A stretch of DNA of 64,000 bases from Agrocybe praecox (lineage: Eukaryota; Basidiomycota; Agaricomycetes; Agaricales; Agrocybaceae): contig OZ024842.1 in the NCBI GenBank assembly GCA_964017145.1, positions 4,092,001 to 4,156,000 on the forward strand. Direction: 5' to 3'. Under the pieces are notes generated by a model. The model was not told where the DNA came from. It made no database searches and was given only the letters and a program-made list of their open reading frames with translations. This document shows positions 23,216-34,226 of this stretch, one piece after another. Both the position numbers and the translations under genes were made by a program. Numbering within the stretch: the first letter of the stretch is position 1; every line of letters begins with the position of its first letter.

Positions 23216-24413
23216 GGGTGCGTTGTGTGCGGACAGGTCGTGCGGTTCTAACGCGTCTGTAATTAGACGGGTAGCATAAGAATTTCATGCGCTGCACCTC
23301 GATATGTAGGGGGTGTTGCCTGGGAAAAAGCGCTCTCTGGGAACAATGATGCATGCGCTCATTATGGTTCCTATGGACGTCATATTCAAGTAAAAGGAAG
23401 TTAGCCATGATTGACAACGTTTGGTGCAATGGATAGGTGATATGAGTGTTATAGAAGTAATTTTCGTCGAAATTCTACCTGATTTTAAGTAAAATGTCTT
23501 ATAACTCCGTTTGAAACGTGTTTCTTCCAAATATTTTTGGTGTAGTCGATAGAGTGAACCAAAGCGCGAGTTCTGGCCAAGTTTGAAGCTATTTGAGCGG
23601 TGTGGAGTAAAGATATGAGTTTCTGAAGTTAGGGGGGGAGGAGGAAGAGTCCAAGGAAGGTGGGAGGATTCTAAGATCTGGTACTGCCTCACATAACCGG
23701 TCATGTAGGCCCTATCAAAGGATAATAAATATAAATCATATGTAGCTATACAAAAATAGCAGGTATTGTCCGGAGTAACTGAATATAGAATGGTATCACA
23801 TGCATGCACCAGGCATGTAGAGTAAAAATATCTTGACAGAACAATGATGGGATAGAGTTTCATCGCACTCTGAATGAAAGAATGGGAGTAGGAAGGATAG
23901 TTAAGTGCACGGAAGGGCATACAGGTCAAATAAAAATGAAGAAAAATGGTGGAAGGCGTGTGTAGATAGGTGATATACTGTAGATCGGGTCCGTGCGCCG
24001 TGAGTAGTGAATAAAAAAATACAAAAGGGGAATAATCCATCGAGTCCTGGATGAATAATGAGTAGGGGACGAATCCTTGAGAGCAACAGAGATGTGTATG
24101 GGTCAAATAAAAATAGAGCGGATCGGTAGAGCGAATGTAGACTGAGGTAACATACTGTAGATCGAGTTTGGGTGGCATCTGGAATAAATAGAAGCATGGG
24201 AGAAATGGATCAACCATTGAGTTCCAGGTGAAGATAAGAGGGTCGGAGATGTAACAGGGTGAATAGATAGGTTTCCATGTCGAAGAAAAATAGCATAAAA
24301 TGGTCGAAAATTGGTATAGGTTGGTAGAAGACGGAATATCGAGTTCGTTGAGCTTGGGGATCTTTTGTAATCATTTAGAATGGATGTAAAGCGAACATAA
24401 TTCACCTGAATAC
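23216..24413 (-). other. Spacer inside the retrotransposon, with 177-bp imperfect tandem repeat
   Basis: ORFs here are rich in Tyr, Phe, Leu and Ser and have no recognisable motif. A block beginning GGTCAAATAAAAAT occurs at 23924 and again at 24101, each followed by a related ATACTGTAGATCG block. This suggests a diverged tandem duplication of period 177. I do not call a gene. Confidence 0.4.
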
Positions 24414-25843
24414 CTATATTTCGATTGAGGCAACAGATTGATATCCTTCATCAACCTCAATGGCAGCTTCCTGATGATAGAGTCGATTTTGAACTGCTGG
24501 TTGCTGAAGCCTATCCAATACCAAATAAAGGACTCTGTTAAGGTCCTCTCCTTCAGGAAATAACAAGTGAAGGATTCGTGTAACAGGTGCAGCCAGTTCC
24601 ATATAGCGCTCAGCCCAGAGTATCTCTTGTAGAACTTGAAAGTATTCAGCTTCAAAATGATGGAGGACTGGACTGTAGTCATATCCGATGGTTGGGTCAA
24701 TGTAATGGGTGTTGATGTACTGTTTGAGTCCATGGGGAAAGCCAGCTGCAATAAAGAATTTCTGGAATGTGTTGATAAGTAGAGTGATTTCTGTTCGACA
24801 GTTGAGAAGCTTTTGAATGTGTGGAAGCCATCTATTGTTGTGTGCACTCCTGCTTCGAGTTTGGGCGCCTAAATGTCGTTCCAGGGCCTTTAAATTCATA
24901 TACTCTGGGAAAAGCTTGTTGAAGGTTTGTCCTGGGAGAAGATGCTTCCATTGGACAGCCCTGAGGTTCGAGTAACGATATCCAAACTGAATAGCAGCTA
25001 ATTTCTCCATGGCTGATAGAACTTTGTGGCTGGCTTTAAATAGGACAGGGTACCATCTCTGCATTGCATTGTAGAAGATCTCGTCTCCAGTGATTGGCCT
25101 ATCTTCATCTGCACTGGCTTCGGTGTCCATGGCCTTGTGAGTATCCGGAGCATCAGAGGGTTCGGAGATTTTGGACTTCTCATGGAACTGAGCTGTTATG
25201 TCCTGCATCGGAGCGTTGTCGGCCACATCGTTGACATCGTTATGAAGCTCTGGCTCGACGCTTTCTGCAGATCCGTCCGCTTGTTCTGGGGCTGTATGGA
25301 TTGGTGGCAATTCGATGTTTGGGAATGGGGTAGGAGAAGGAGGATATAAGAGTTCCAAGTCATTTAAATCGGTAGAACTCGATGAGGGTGTGCTGCTGGA
25401 TGGTACAAGGTCTGGGAGTGACTCTGGTGTCCTCATCTTCGCTCTAGCTGAAGCCCAGTATCGAGTGAGAAGCTTTTCTGCCTCAGGTAAGCGAATCATG
25501 ACCTTTCCTTCTGGAGAGATTTCGGTGTACTGCCCTTTGGAAAGATAATCAGGAACAATGACTCCGTCTGAGTAGGAATGAGTCCCAGTAAGTCCTTCCA
25601 GCTTGGTGCAGAATAACTCCTCATCTTTGGTAAGAGGTGTAGTGAATTCTTCGAAGGTTAAGGCAGGGAATCGGACTGGAACAGTAGATTGCTTAACTCC
25701 AGGTGGAAGTTTAGTTTCTGGGGGATACCAAAAAGCGCGCAGCTTGGAAGGAGAACTATTGTCCTGATCTGAAGAGCTATCAGTATCATTTGATGGTTTG
25801 ATCCTTGATACTCTTGAACATTTGCAGCTGCTGCTATTGGATA
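24414..25843 (-). CDS. Retrotransposon ORF between gag and pol, unknown function
   Basis: An open frame reaches from about 25843 to the stop at 24414. It overlaps the end of the gag ORF in a different frame. Clear protein-like stretches are FPALTFEEFTTPLTKDEELF, GQYTEISPEGKVMIRLPEAE and a helical C-terminal half. The first Met (25499) lies well inside, so expression probably needs frameshifting or splicing from gag. It lies where a Ty3 element should encode protease, but no D-S/T-G motif is seen. It could be a conserved extension of this retroelement lineage or acquired DNA; I cannot decide by eye. Confidence 0.5.
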
Positions 25844-28297
25844 CTGCACTGTAGTTGGCTTGTTATTCTTGGGTCGTATAACTTCTTGGAGGGTGCTCGA
25901 CAACTCTTTTGAGGTTCCTAATATCTTGCGTAATGGTAAGGCAATTTCTGTATCCAATATTTCCTGTACTACAGATCGAGCATCAACTTGATTGGAGATT
26001 TCGGATCTTCGGAATACTTTAGTCTTATCTAGACTTTCCTTATTGTTTGAAGAATTTGGTTGGCTTCCCTGTACTTTTTGCCTTGCTTCTCCAGTAGTTC
26101 TTGTTTTATGAGTTTTCAATTTCTCAGGTCCTCCCATTTCAACATCTTTATCTTCCGGAAATCGTACTTCTCTTACATCAATAGGTCTTACTTCTTGGAG
26201 TACGGGAGGTAGATCTTCTTTCACTGTTGGAAATCGTATTCCGGGCGGTCCACCTCTTGCCTTATTAGGAACTCCTTGATCTACATTATTGAGACGGTTC
26301 TTCCGAGCTGGTGGAAATACTCCATCTAAAACCTTTCTGGGTGTACGAGTAGCATCTTTGCGAGCTTCTGTAGTTTGTTTCTCAGATCGGGTAACTGGAA
26401 ATGTGTTATATGTGGTGGTATTATTGAATTGTTCATCAGCACTCTGAGGGTTATAAAGTTGTCTTTGTGCATGATGCACATATTTCCAATACGGGCCATC
26501 ATCATGGGAGTCCACATCTGATTCTTCTGTGTCTGAGTCATAATCTTCTTGGCTATAGAAAGTATCAACTTCTTCACCAACAGTCATCAGATGTGTCTGA
26601 GGTACTGAAGCTAATTCCCGTTGAACCGCATCAACAATGCTTTCACCCTGTCTACGGTAAATAGATTGACCGTTTGCCATAGTAAACTTGCGTGTCATCG
26701 GATTTTGAACAACCAAGCCATTTTGTACAAGCTCAGCTATTTTTGGACACTCATTCAACATGTGTCCTGAGTCAAAGCATCCATAACATCTATTATTCTG
26801 GGTGTTAAACGGTGGACGTTCAATATTTGCAACACGTGCATCTCCGAGTCTATCTCTTGGTGGCATTTGTGTTCCGTATATAGGTATGTTGTTTGGATAA
26901 GTAAGTGGAGTTGATTGAGGCATGTGTGGGGGTGTTTGTCTAAGATTTGGGTTATACTGTGGTCGGTTTGATGAGAAATTATGAGTTTGCGAAACTTGCT
27001 GTGGTTCACGGTATATACACTTAGCAGCTATTCCAGTCGTGTCCATAGATAAGACTTTATAATAAAGATGTCCATACTTGGGATCGTCTAGAGACATAGT
27101 ATTAAGCTGCTGAATCATACTTTCAATCTCACCTGATGTGCCTTGATATTTGTGTGTGCGTTCCAATTCTGCTGGTGAAGGTATTTTGTTTTCTCCTTTT
27201 TTGGGCTTACTAATATGAAGTTTGTATTTGTCCTTCTTATAATGTTTGTGTTTACGTCTATTGTGTCTTGAGTTGTCTTCACTTTTGTTGTCTGTATCAC
27301 TGTCGGAATCAGAATTTGTATCTGAGTCTGTGAAATCAGAATCTTCGAGTTTGACTGGCTCTGCATGAAGTAACATATCGGAGAATTTGTCTTGTTTGAA
27401 ATACTGTTCTGCAACAGCACTAATTTGAGCAACCGTCCAAGGATCAGATATGTTATGATTTGGTTGTTGAATGAGAAGTTTTGCTTCAAGATCATCTCGT
27501 AGATCTTTTGGTATTCCGAACCAAAAATATCCATTATAGTCTCTTTGAGAGAGATGACTCTTAGCCAATAAGAATCCAGCAATAGTTGCATATTTTCGGA
27601 AGTATCGCTTCCATTGTGACAATGTTTCGCATGATCCTTTCTGGTGCCTTTTAAGAAAACGAATAAGATCCATTGGCCGGTAGCGTGTTAATTTACGATC
27701 TGCATCATAATAAAGCTTAATTTGCACCTCGAGGGAAGTCCAATTGGGTGTTATGTAATGTTCCAAGGTTTTGATGAAGTCAATGACATGTTCGGAACAA
27801 TACTCCAGAAGTGCTTTACATTTCTCGCCTTCATTAGTAATATTGTAGCGTGTAAGAAGATGATTATAGTGACTAAGAAATCGTTCAACTTGAGTATATT
27901 TGCCTTTGAAAGTTCTTGGTGCTGAACGTGACCCTCGTACAGGCATATTAGCTAACCCTGTTAAGGCAATTGTTGCCTGTGACATAGTGTTTGGAGATGT
28001 TGTTGTACGTTGAGTAATGTTTGGTATAGGTTGTATAACAGGATTGGTAGAGCTTGAAGCTGTTGTAGCTGAAGTTATATTTGTAGATTGGACAAAAGGA
28101 GTTGCAGAAAGGCTAGATGTTGTTGTTGTTGAATTCAACGTTGTAGGGGTGGATATAGTGTGCTCAGACGAGCTGGGTGTATGATTTCTGGATGAGCTAG
28201 GCTCTGTTTGAGGTGTATGTGATGTTATACCTTCTTCGTCAGAAAGGTTATAATGAGGATTGTTATCTCGGTATTCGTGGTTATCAGATACGTTCAT
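25658..28297 (-). CDS. Retrotransposon Gag-like protein with CCHC zinc knuckle
   Basis: First ATG at 28297, about 65 bp inside the 5' LTR boundary. The ORF stays open to 25658 (about 879 residues). A Ser/Thr-rich N-terminus is followed by a helical Gag-like core (TFKGKYTQVERFLSHYNHLL, then WTSLEVQIKLYYDADRKLTR). An acidic Asp/Ser stretch comes next, then one CX2CX4HX4C zinc knuckle (CYGCFDSGHMLNEC). The C-terminal third is charged (EILDTEIALPLRKILGTSKE). Beyond about 25840 its frame becomes less protein-like, where the next ORF starts in another frame. It packages element RNA in related elements. Confidence 0.8.
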   Translation of the reverse strand: MNVSDNHEYRDNNPHYNLSDEEGITSHTPQTEPSSSRNHTPSSSEHTISTPTTLNSTTTTSSLSATPFVQSTNITSATTASSSTNPVIQPIPNITQRTTTSPNTMSQATIALTGLANMPVRGSRSAPRTFKGKYTQVERFLSHYNHLLTRYNITNEGEKCKALLEYCSEHVIDFIKTLEHYITPNWTSLEVQIKLYYDADRKLTRYRPMDLIRFLKRHQKGSCETLSQWKRYFRKYATIAGFLLAKSHLSQRDYNGYFWFGIPKDLRDDLEAKLLIQQPNHNISDPWTVAQISAVAEQYFKQDKFSDMLLHAEPVKLEDSDFTDSDTNSDSDSDTDNKSEDNSRHNRRKHKHYKKDKYKLHISKPKKGENKIPSPAELERTHKYQGTSGEIESMIQQLNTMSLDDPKYGHLYYKVLSMDTTGIAAKCIYREPQQVSQTHNFSSNRPQYNPNLRQTPPHMPQSTPLTYPNNIPIYGTQMPPRDRLGDARVANIERPPFNTQNNRCYGCFDSGHMLNECPKIAELVQNGLVVQNPMTRKFTMANGQSIYRRQGESIVDAVQRELASVPQTHLMTVGEEVDTFYSQEDYDSDTEESDVDSHDDGPYWKYVHHAQRQLYNPQSADEQFNNTTTYNTFPVTRSEKQTTEARKDATRTPRKVLDGVFPPARKNRLNNVDQGVPNKARGGPPGIRFPTVKEDLPPVLQEVRPIDVREVRFPEDKDVEMGGPEKLKTHKTRTTGEARQKVQGSQPNSSNNKESLDKTKVFRRSEISNQVDARSVVQEILDTEIALPLRKILGTSKELSSTLQEVIRPKNNKPTTVQYPIAAAANVQEYQGSNHQMILIALQIRTIVLLPSCALFGIPQKLNFHLELSNLLFQSDSLP

Positions 28298-28344
28298 AAA
28301 ATGTAGGATATGTGAATTTGATAGTGTAGTTATAAAAGAAACCT

Positions 28345-28361
28345 CCCTCGCAGTGGGCTCC
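28345..28361 (-). other. Candidate primer binding site
   Basis: In element sense the 17 bases start TGGAGCCCACTGCG, four bases inside the 5' LTR. TGG at the start would pair with a tRNA CCA end. I could not match it to a specific tRNA. Confidence 0.45.
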
Positions 28362-28365
28362 AATT

Positions 28366-29281
28366 ATGTCAACGTGAAAAAGTTATTCACCTGGGTTTAC
28401 CGAAAGAGATGATCTTTGGGATATTCCAGTTAGTTCGGGAGGTCCTAACTACACTCTATAATCTCGAAAAGATGAGATATATTACAACTGTTCTGAGTTG
28501 AAGGGAAAGTACAAGTTAACGTAGACAGTGATATTAACAACTCTGACTACGTGACGATGGATTTGGTAACGTAATTGAAGTGGTAATGCAATTCGAGATT
28601 GGACAGTGTTATATGCAAAGTTGTGACGGAATGTTGAACTTCTGTGAGGTGGAATCTTGTTAGCTATAATTGAGACTAAAGGTTACGTACTTGGATTGAG
28701 AAGACAGACTTCTTGCTTAAGTAATAACAAATGGACAGCAGTGTTTCAGGTAGTATATAGTGTATATTCCAAGCTTGTATTCTATACAACTTGAAGATAT
28801 AAGCAGAAGAACACAGACACAGAGTCTAGTGTTTAAGTTGGTAATAAAATCAGAAGGGAAAAAATAAGGTGTCTCTCTCCCTTTGTTCCAAATTTTGGTG
28901 CCCTTTTATACTTTTCTTGAGCACAGCCCCAATTGTTTCTATGACTTTGAAACAAGTAGAATGCGGGAGCTACATACTCTTTTTAAGTAATTAGCATACA
29001 GAACTGCTGTGCGCTACTATAACGATGGTGTGATGGTTCACAAGGTTACACAGGGCTGTGTGTATGGTTACAAAGAGTGCTAAAGCTGTGCATAACTTGT
29101 TGAAACAGTGTATCACTATGCAAAGGTAGGAATAACACTATGCCAACGCGTCAAGACAACTATTACTATAACAACAAGGAAAGATAGTGTTTCATGATAA
29201 AATATAATTTCTGTGTTATACATGTATATGTTCTTGCTTTAAACATACTGGTTTTATATCAAACAAAAAGCATGTCTGACA
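28366..29281 (-). repeat. 5' LTR (element sense)
   Basis: About 916 bp, matching 15893-16807 throughout by eye except for one extra A in a homopolymer near its left end. This indicates a young insertion. Confidence 0.92.
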
Positions 29282-29489
29282 GCGCAGACACCACCGAGCG
29301 ACCAGTGTGCGCGAGCGGATGGGTACCAGGTTCCTAGTAGGCGTATGCTATCTTAACGTAGTGCATCATATAAATTCAAATAATTTTTAAAACAATTTTC
29401 ATATGTTGTTAAGGAGATGTGCCCAAAAAGGCAATAAATTCCGAATTTGGAATTGCTACCCAAAACAAAAGCAAGCAAGTCTCTTTGTC

Positions 29490-30117
29490 GAATATCTAAT
29501 CTAATCTAGGGCATAACATGTGTATGTAAAATTAAATATAGTCCAAAAATGATTATATGATAATTAAAAATAGCGCAGCGCCCGAAATTGTCGAAATAAG
29601 CTAAAAATAACACGTCATCCGATCTTATGTTTTGCAATCTATCCCCTCCCGCCCTCTTTTGATGGCGCAAACAGCGCCAAAAAATCAAAACATATTCCTA
29701 CATTATATCTGCGCTTTTTCTAGGCCCCGAACGATGCCCGAGGCAGCGCAGGAGCCCAATTACAGCATCGGGCACTTCGGGGACACTGTTTCCTGTGTCC
29801 GTCTATAAATAACACATCATCTGGTTGTATGTTTTCCAATCCATCCCGTCCCATCCCATTTTAGGTGCGCAAAGGGCATCAAAAAAACATAATATATATA
29901 TAGAACATATATCTGACATATCGCAACAAAAAACATACCCACTACACCTGCAACATATAATTACTATCCGAAAACATCAAAAACAGCAATGTTTATTAAT
30001 GTTTGGCAAGGCCAACTGCTCTCTGCCTATGGCACACTTGGGGCATATTGCCGGGGTGGGCAACTGCCCGCTATGATGTATCAAAAAAAGGCCAAATTGC
30101 CAGGATTGATACATCAA
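29490..30117. repeat. Dispersed repeat R1, copy 3
   Basis: Collinear with copy 2 (13885-14460), including both internal sub-repeats and the terminal GCCAGGATTGATACATCA block. It ends exactly where the second retroelement fragment begins, so this end looks like a true element boundary. Confidence 0.75.
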
Positions 30118-31955
30118 GTTACCTTCAAAGGGTGCCTATCGAGCTCGAAACAGACTGTCAAGCTCTTCGAGACCACCTCCTCAGCTCAACGTTAAATTCA
30201 ACGCACGCATGATGGTGTGACGCAGTACTGGCATTCAACATCGTGGACATGAGGCATCGACCTGGCAAACTCAATTTAGTTGCGGACGGTCTCAGCCGGA
30301 AATTTGTCAACCTACCTCATGAAGACAGTGACGGACACGAGTGGACTGTCAGCGAAGACTGGGAAGCACGTATGGGGTTAGCTAACAACGTCTTCCAGAT
30401 TGATACAACGCACGCTGAGTCAATCTACTCCGCATTGCGAACTCGCTTCGCCAACGAGAAAGTATTTTTGGAGATCATTGATTCTCTATTGGAGTTGGAC
30501 CACGGACAGAGCTTGCAGATAAGGAAGAGAGCAAAGCACAAGGCAGAGGGGTATATGATAGAGGGAGGACGACTGTGGAAGGTGGGAGATGAATCAGTAA
30601 GGGCAAGACCAAGGATAGAATGCATGACGCAAGAAGAGACGAGAGCCCTGGCCTACGAAATCCATCGCAACAATGGCCACTTCCATCGCGATAACATCAA
30701 AACGAAACTTCTAGACACAATTACCAGCCCACGCCTTGACAAGTCTATCACAGAAGCAATTATGAATTGTGGGAAATGCAAGAGTTTCGGCTCGACACAC
30801 CTTCATTCTCTCCTAGAACCAATTACCAGACGACACCCATTCGAACTCATGGTTGCCGACACTTTATCAATGCCCAAAGGAAAAGGTGGCTTCGGCAAAC
30901 TTTCGCTATGGATGGATGTGTATTCGCAACATCTGTGGGCAACCAAGCTTAAGTCTGCAGCCACAGGCAAGTCATCAAAGAAGAGTTACGGTGATATATG
31001 CGACATGTTCACACCTTCAGAAACACTCATGGTTGACGGCGGTCCCGAATTTGATAACAAAGAACTTCGAGAAGAATGTGAGAAAAGGGGAACAAAGCTC
31101 CAAATATGTCCTGCTTACTCACCATGGGTCAACGGTCTGCTCGAAGGCATGAACAAGATACTCCTAGATCGGTTGAAGTGTATGTGTGCTCCGGACCTTG
31201 GCAAGGACAAATATGATGCAATGGATGTTCCCGAAAATTGGCCAGACCATCTAGAAGCTGCAATAAGATATATCAATAATCGAATCCTACCAAACTTGAA
31301 ATACTCACCCAACGAATTGATCCTGGGCCTCGTTATCAACACAAAACCTACACCAATCACCAACATTTTGTCCGAACCTACACCAGAAGAGGTAGAGGTT
31401 CAGCTAGCCTATGTGAACCAGCAGCGATTTGATGGGTACTCGCAGATAGTGGATCACAGCCATCGTCGTAAAGTGGCATTTGACAAAAAGGTCCTCGCAA
31501 GCCCACCTTGGGAAGTCATTTTCAAAGCAGGAGATCTGGTGCAGGTTTACAGGAGCGATCTTGATTACACCTTCAAGAATGATAGAAAACTCGTACCAAA
31601 GTTTTCGGCCCCACGCCGTGTCATCAGCCGCAACCAGAATTCGTACAAACTCCAATCGTTAGAGGGTTTACCAATCGGCAGGAACTTCAGCTCTCGATGC
31701 CTGCGGCTGTTTATTCCAAGGGTTGGCACGGAACTTGAAGCCACGCAACAAACGATCGAAGAGGAGTGGCGCCAACGAGAGGAAGGTGACGATCAAGTAC
31801 CGGCTAGAGGGAACATTGAGAGAAGTGCTTCCAGAGACGAGGAAGCGAGCGAACTGAGAGGAGATCCAGACGATGACGGAGTCAACGAAGCGTGGCATGA
31901 TGCCCTAGAGGATGTTGAAGACGATAGTGATGAGCGACTTGTGGGGGATAGTTAG
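30118..31955 (+). pseudogene. Second Ty3-type pol fragment: RNase H end plus integrase
   Basis: 5'-truncated. The frame opens in the last part of RNase H (VPIELETDCQALRDHLL), meets a TGA at 30210-30212 where Arg is expected (THA-R-W), then runs on through DMRHRPGKLNLVADGLSR. Integrase follows with an HHCC zinc site (NNGHFHRDN, then CGKC) and a D-D-E core (MVADTLSMP, MVDGGPEFD, GLLEGMNK). An acidic tail ends at 31955. RT and gag are missing. It belongs to a different Ty3 lineage from the 13.4-kb element. The integrase part alone (Met at 30249) is intact. Confidence 0.85.
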
Positions 31956-31984
31956 AAGGGTACGCAACGAGGGCATTGCTTGAT

Positions 31985-31994
31985 GAAAGGGGGG
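31985..31994 (+). other. Polypurine tract of second Ty3 fragment
   Basis: GAAAGGGGGG lies four bases before the TG that starts the short LTR, as expected for plus-strand priming. Confidence 0.6.
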
Positions 31995-31998
31995 CACA

Positions 31999-32184
31999 TG
32001 TGGCAGTGCAATCTGCCCACGGTCTCTGGATTAAACAATAAGTAGATTAGATTCATGGCTTGTACATAGATTAGACTATGTACTTACGGATATCGCCGGT
32101 GACTATCAGCTGTGCACGCTGTCACCGGGAATAGACAACCATTCTCACCACAGTCCACCGCGGCTGGCAGATTGGACTGCTCCA
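31999..32184 (+). repeat. Short 3' LTR of second Ty3 fragment
   Basis: About 186 bp, starting TGTGGCAGTGCA and ending GGACTGCTCCA. The same start and end occur at 46189-46354, which supports the boundaries. Confidence 0.65.
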
Positions 32185-34026
32185 GCGTGGCCTTGTGAAT
32201 AATGCTGGTGTCAAACTTCTGGTTGTTGATACTGCGAAAACTATGATTCCTCGTTCGTAATGCACTTCAGTGAACCAGTAATCTAGTCTCTTAGGTCAAT
32301 TAATCTCTGTTGCATAATAGACCCAAGAGGTCCTACAAGAATGTTTTGTAGAAACATTCTTATCAAAACATTTCTTTCAAAACATTTCTGCCTTTCAAAA
32401 ATGTTTTACATTTCAAAACATTTTCACATCTTTTAAAACATTTTCACATATTTTAAAAACATTTTAGCATATTTCAAAACATTTTTGTACTTCTAAATAT
32501 AAATCCCAAAAACATTTTTAGAAAAAGTGTGACAATGTAACCATATCTAATCTGATGTGTGGCTATGCTATGTTTTTAATATCTTATCTAACTTGTGGCT
32601 ATGTTATTAAATATCTTATCTTGATTGTGGCTATGCTTTTATATCTAATCTAGTTGTGGCTATGCTAATGAATCTTATCTAGATAATAATTATCTTATCA
32701 TATCTTATCAAATGTGTGGCTGTGGAATATGTCACATGATTAATTTCCTAAAAGGTTACATTGTCTGATTTCTTGTGTTGTGGGCGCTTTTTTGCCAAGA
32801 AAAAAAGGTGGATATAGGTCCTAGTGATTTATAATGAATTATAAGACCTTTAAAAATGCATAAATACAAAGGGAAAGGGTGGATGCACAAAAGTGCATCT
32901 GGATAATGTTCAAAAATAATATGACCTATTTATAAATGAGTCCAAAAAGCGAACCAAGTCTGTGATTTACTACATTCTGGGCGCTTTTTTACCAAATAAA
33001 CAGCTGATATAGATTCTAATAGATTTATCATAATTTATAAGACACAAAAAAGGCCCAAAAGTATGAGTTATGGGATGGATGCAAGAATATGTACTTGGAT
33101 AATGTTCAAAATAATCTGACCTATTTATAAACTCATCAAAAAAGCGAACCTTTTCTGTACTTTTATGGCTTAAAACTTCCTTATAAGGCTCTTATACCAT
33201 CTGAAGAGTCTATAAGTACCTGATATAGAAAGAATAATGGATTCAATCTCTTTAAAACATAGTAAAAAAGCGAAAACATCCCAATTGGGAAATAACTTCC
33301 ATATTTGGACATCAGCCAGAAATGATAGCTTTTAAGGCATAATTCACAATATTTCAGAGGTTTTGTTATGTATGTATATTGTATGTTATTGTATTCAAGC
33401 ACTCACTTAGTAATGTAGGCATCAATAATGAGTCTAGACAACCTTTTGCAGATCTTTTGTTTGACTCAGGCTCCAATCAAGAGTCAACATGTTTACAATA
33501 GATATATTGGTTCTATAGTCCCTTTTATGTGGCATAAGGTTTATAAATCATATAAAGGTAAGATTTAATTATGGGAGAGAGACATATCTGTTAAGTGATT
33601 TTGTCAGTTTACTTGGAACTCAACATGCTAGATACATGATAACTTATTCTCAACGACTAAAGTCATGAGACTCAGTGTTCTCTGCAGACCAGTATATAGA
33701 GCTAGTTAGTTTAGTAACACCAATTTTGTTATGTATGTATACTATTCTAACCTAACCACTTCCTTTAACCAACACAGTTCAGGTTTAACAACTAGGGATA
33801 ATTAGGAACATAGATAAGTTTTATCAAACACTGTCATCAGCAATCACATAATTCAAATAGCTATAAGCACACAAGCTGTCATCACTATTATACCTTTTAG
33901 ATTTCTTGCTTTAATAAGGTCTTAAACTTTCCTTTCATTAGAAACACTGCTAAGTCAGATTAGTGTACAACACAATATGTTATAAACATCTATAATGGAT
34001 GAATACCGAGAATATACATTTTTATC
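32185..34026. repeat. AT-rich region with tandem repeats, no gene
   Basis: Contains AAAACATTTT-type repeats (about 32340-32510), degenerate repeats with GTGGCTATG (about 32555-32720) and a 197-bp tandem duplication starting TGGGCGCTTTTTT at 32781 and 32978. No credible ORF. Confidence 0.65.
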
Positions 34027-34226
34027 NNNNNNNNNNNNNNNNNNNNNNNNNNNNNNNNNNNNNNNNNNNNNNNNNNNNNNNNNNNNNNNNNNNNNNNNNN
34101 NNNNNNNNNNNNNNNNNNNNNNNNNNNNNNNNNNNNNNNNNNNNNNNNNNNNNNNNNNNNNNNNNNNNNNNNNNNNNNNNNNNNNNNNNNNNNNNNNNNN
34201 NNNNNNNNNNNNNNNNNNNNNNNNNN
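34027..34226. other. Assembly gap (200 N)
   Basis: A run of exactly 200 N, probably of arbitrary length. It directly abuts the terminal repeat of a TIR element, so the gap likely hides a repeat copy. Confidence 0.98.

Larger units (their letters stand above)
15893..29281 (-). mobile_element. Ty3-type LTR retrotransposon, 13.4 kb, recently inserted
   Basis: Two 0.9-kb direct repeats (15893-16807 and 28366-29281) with TGTCA...TGACA ends bound minus-strand gag, pol and extra ORFs. Flanking bases suggest a GCGC target duplication (15889-15892 and 29282-29285). If the last A of the right LTR is counted as flank, it becomes AGCGC. Order in element sense: LTR, gag, extra ORF, spacer, pol (RT, RNase H, integrase), two related ORFs, LTR. 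It inserted next to foldback and R1 repeats. Domain order RT-RNase H-integrase identifies the Ty3/gypsy class. Confidence 0.92.

Noticed and set aside
23285..24217. 310-residue minus-strand ORF as a membrane or env protein
   Set aside because: Tyr/Phe-rich composition comes from an imperfect 177-bp tandem repeat. Other frames are equally open and there is no credible helix pattern.
26326..27591. Several alternate-frame ORFs inside gag
   Set aside because: Shadows of the long Gag frame, which has the CCHC zinc knuckle.
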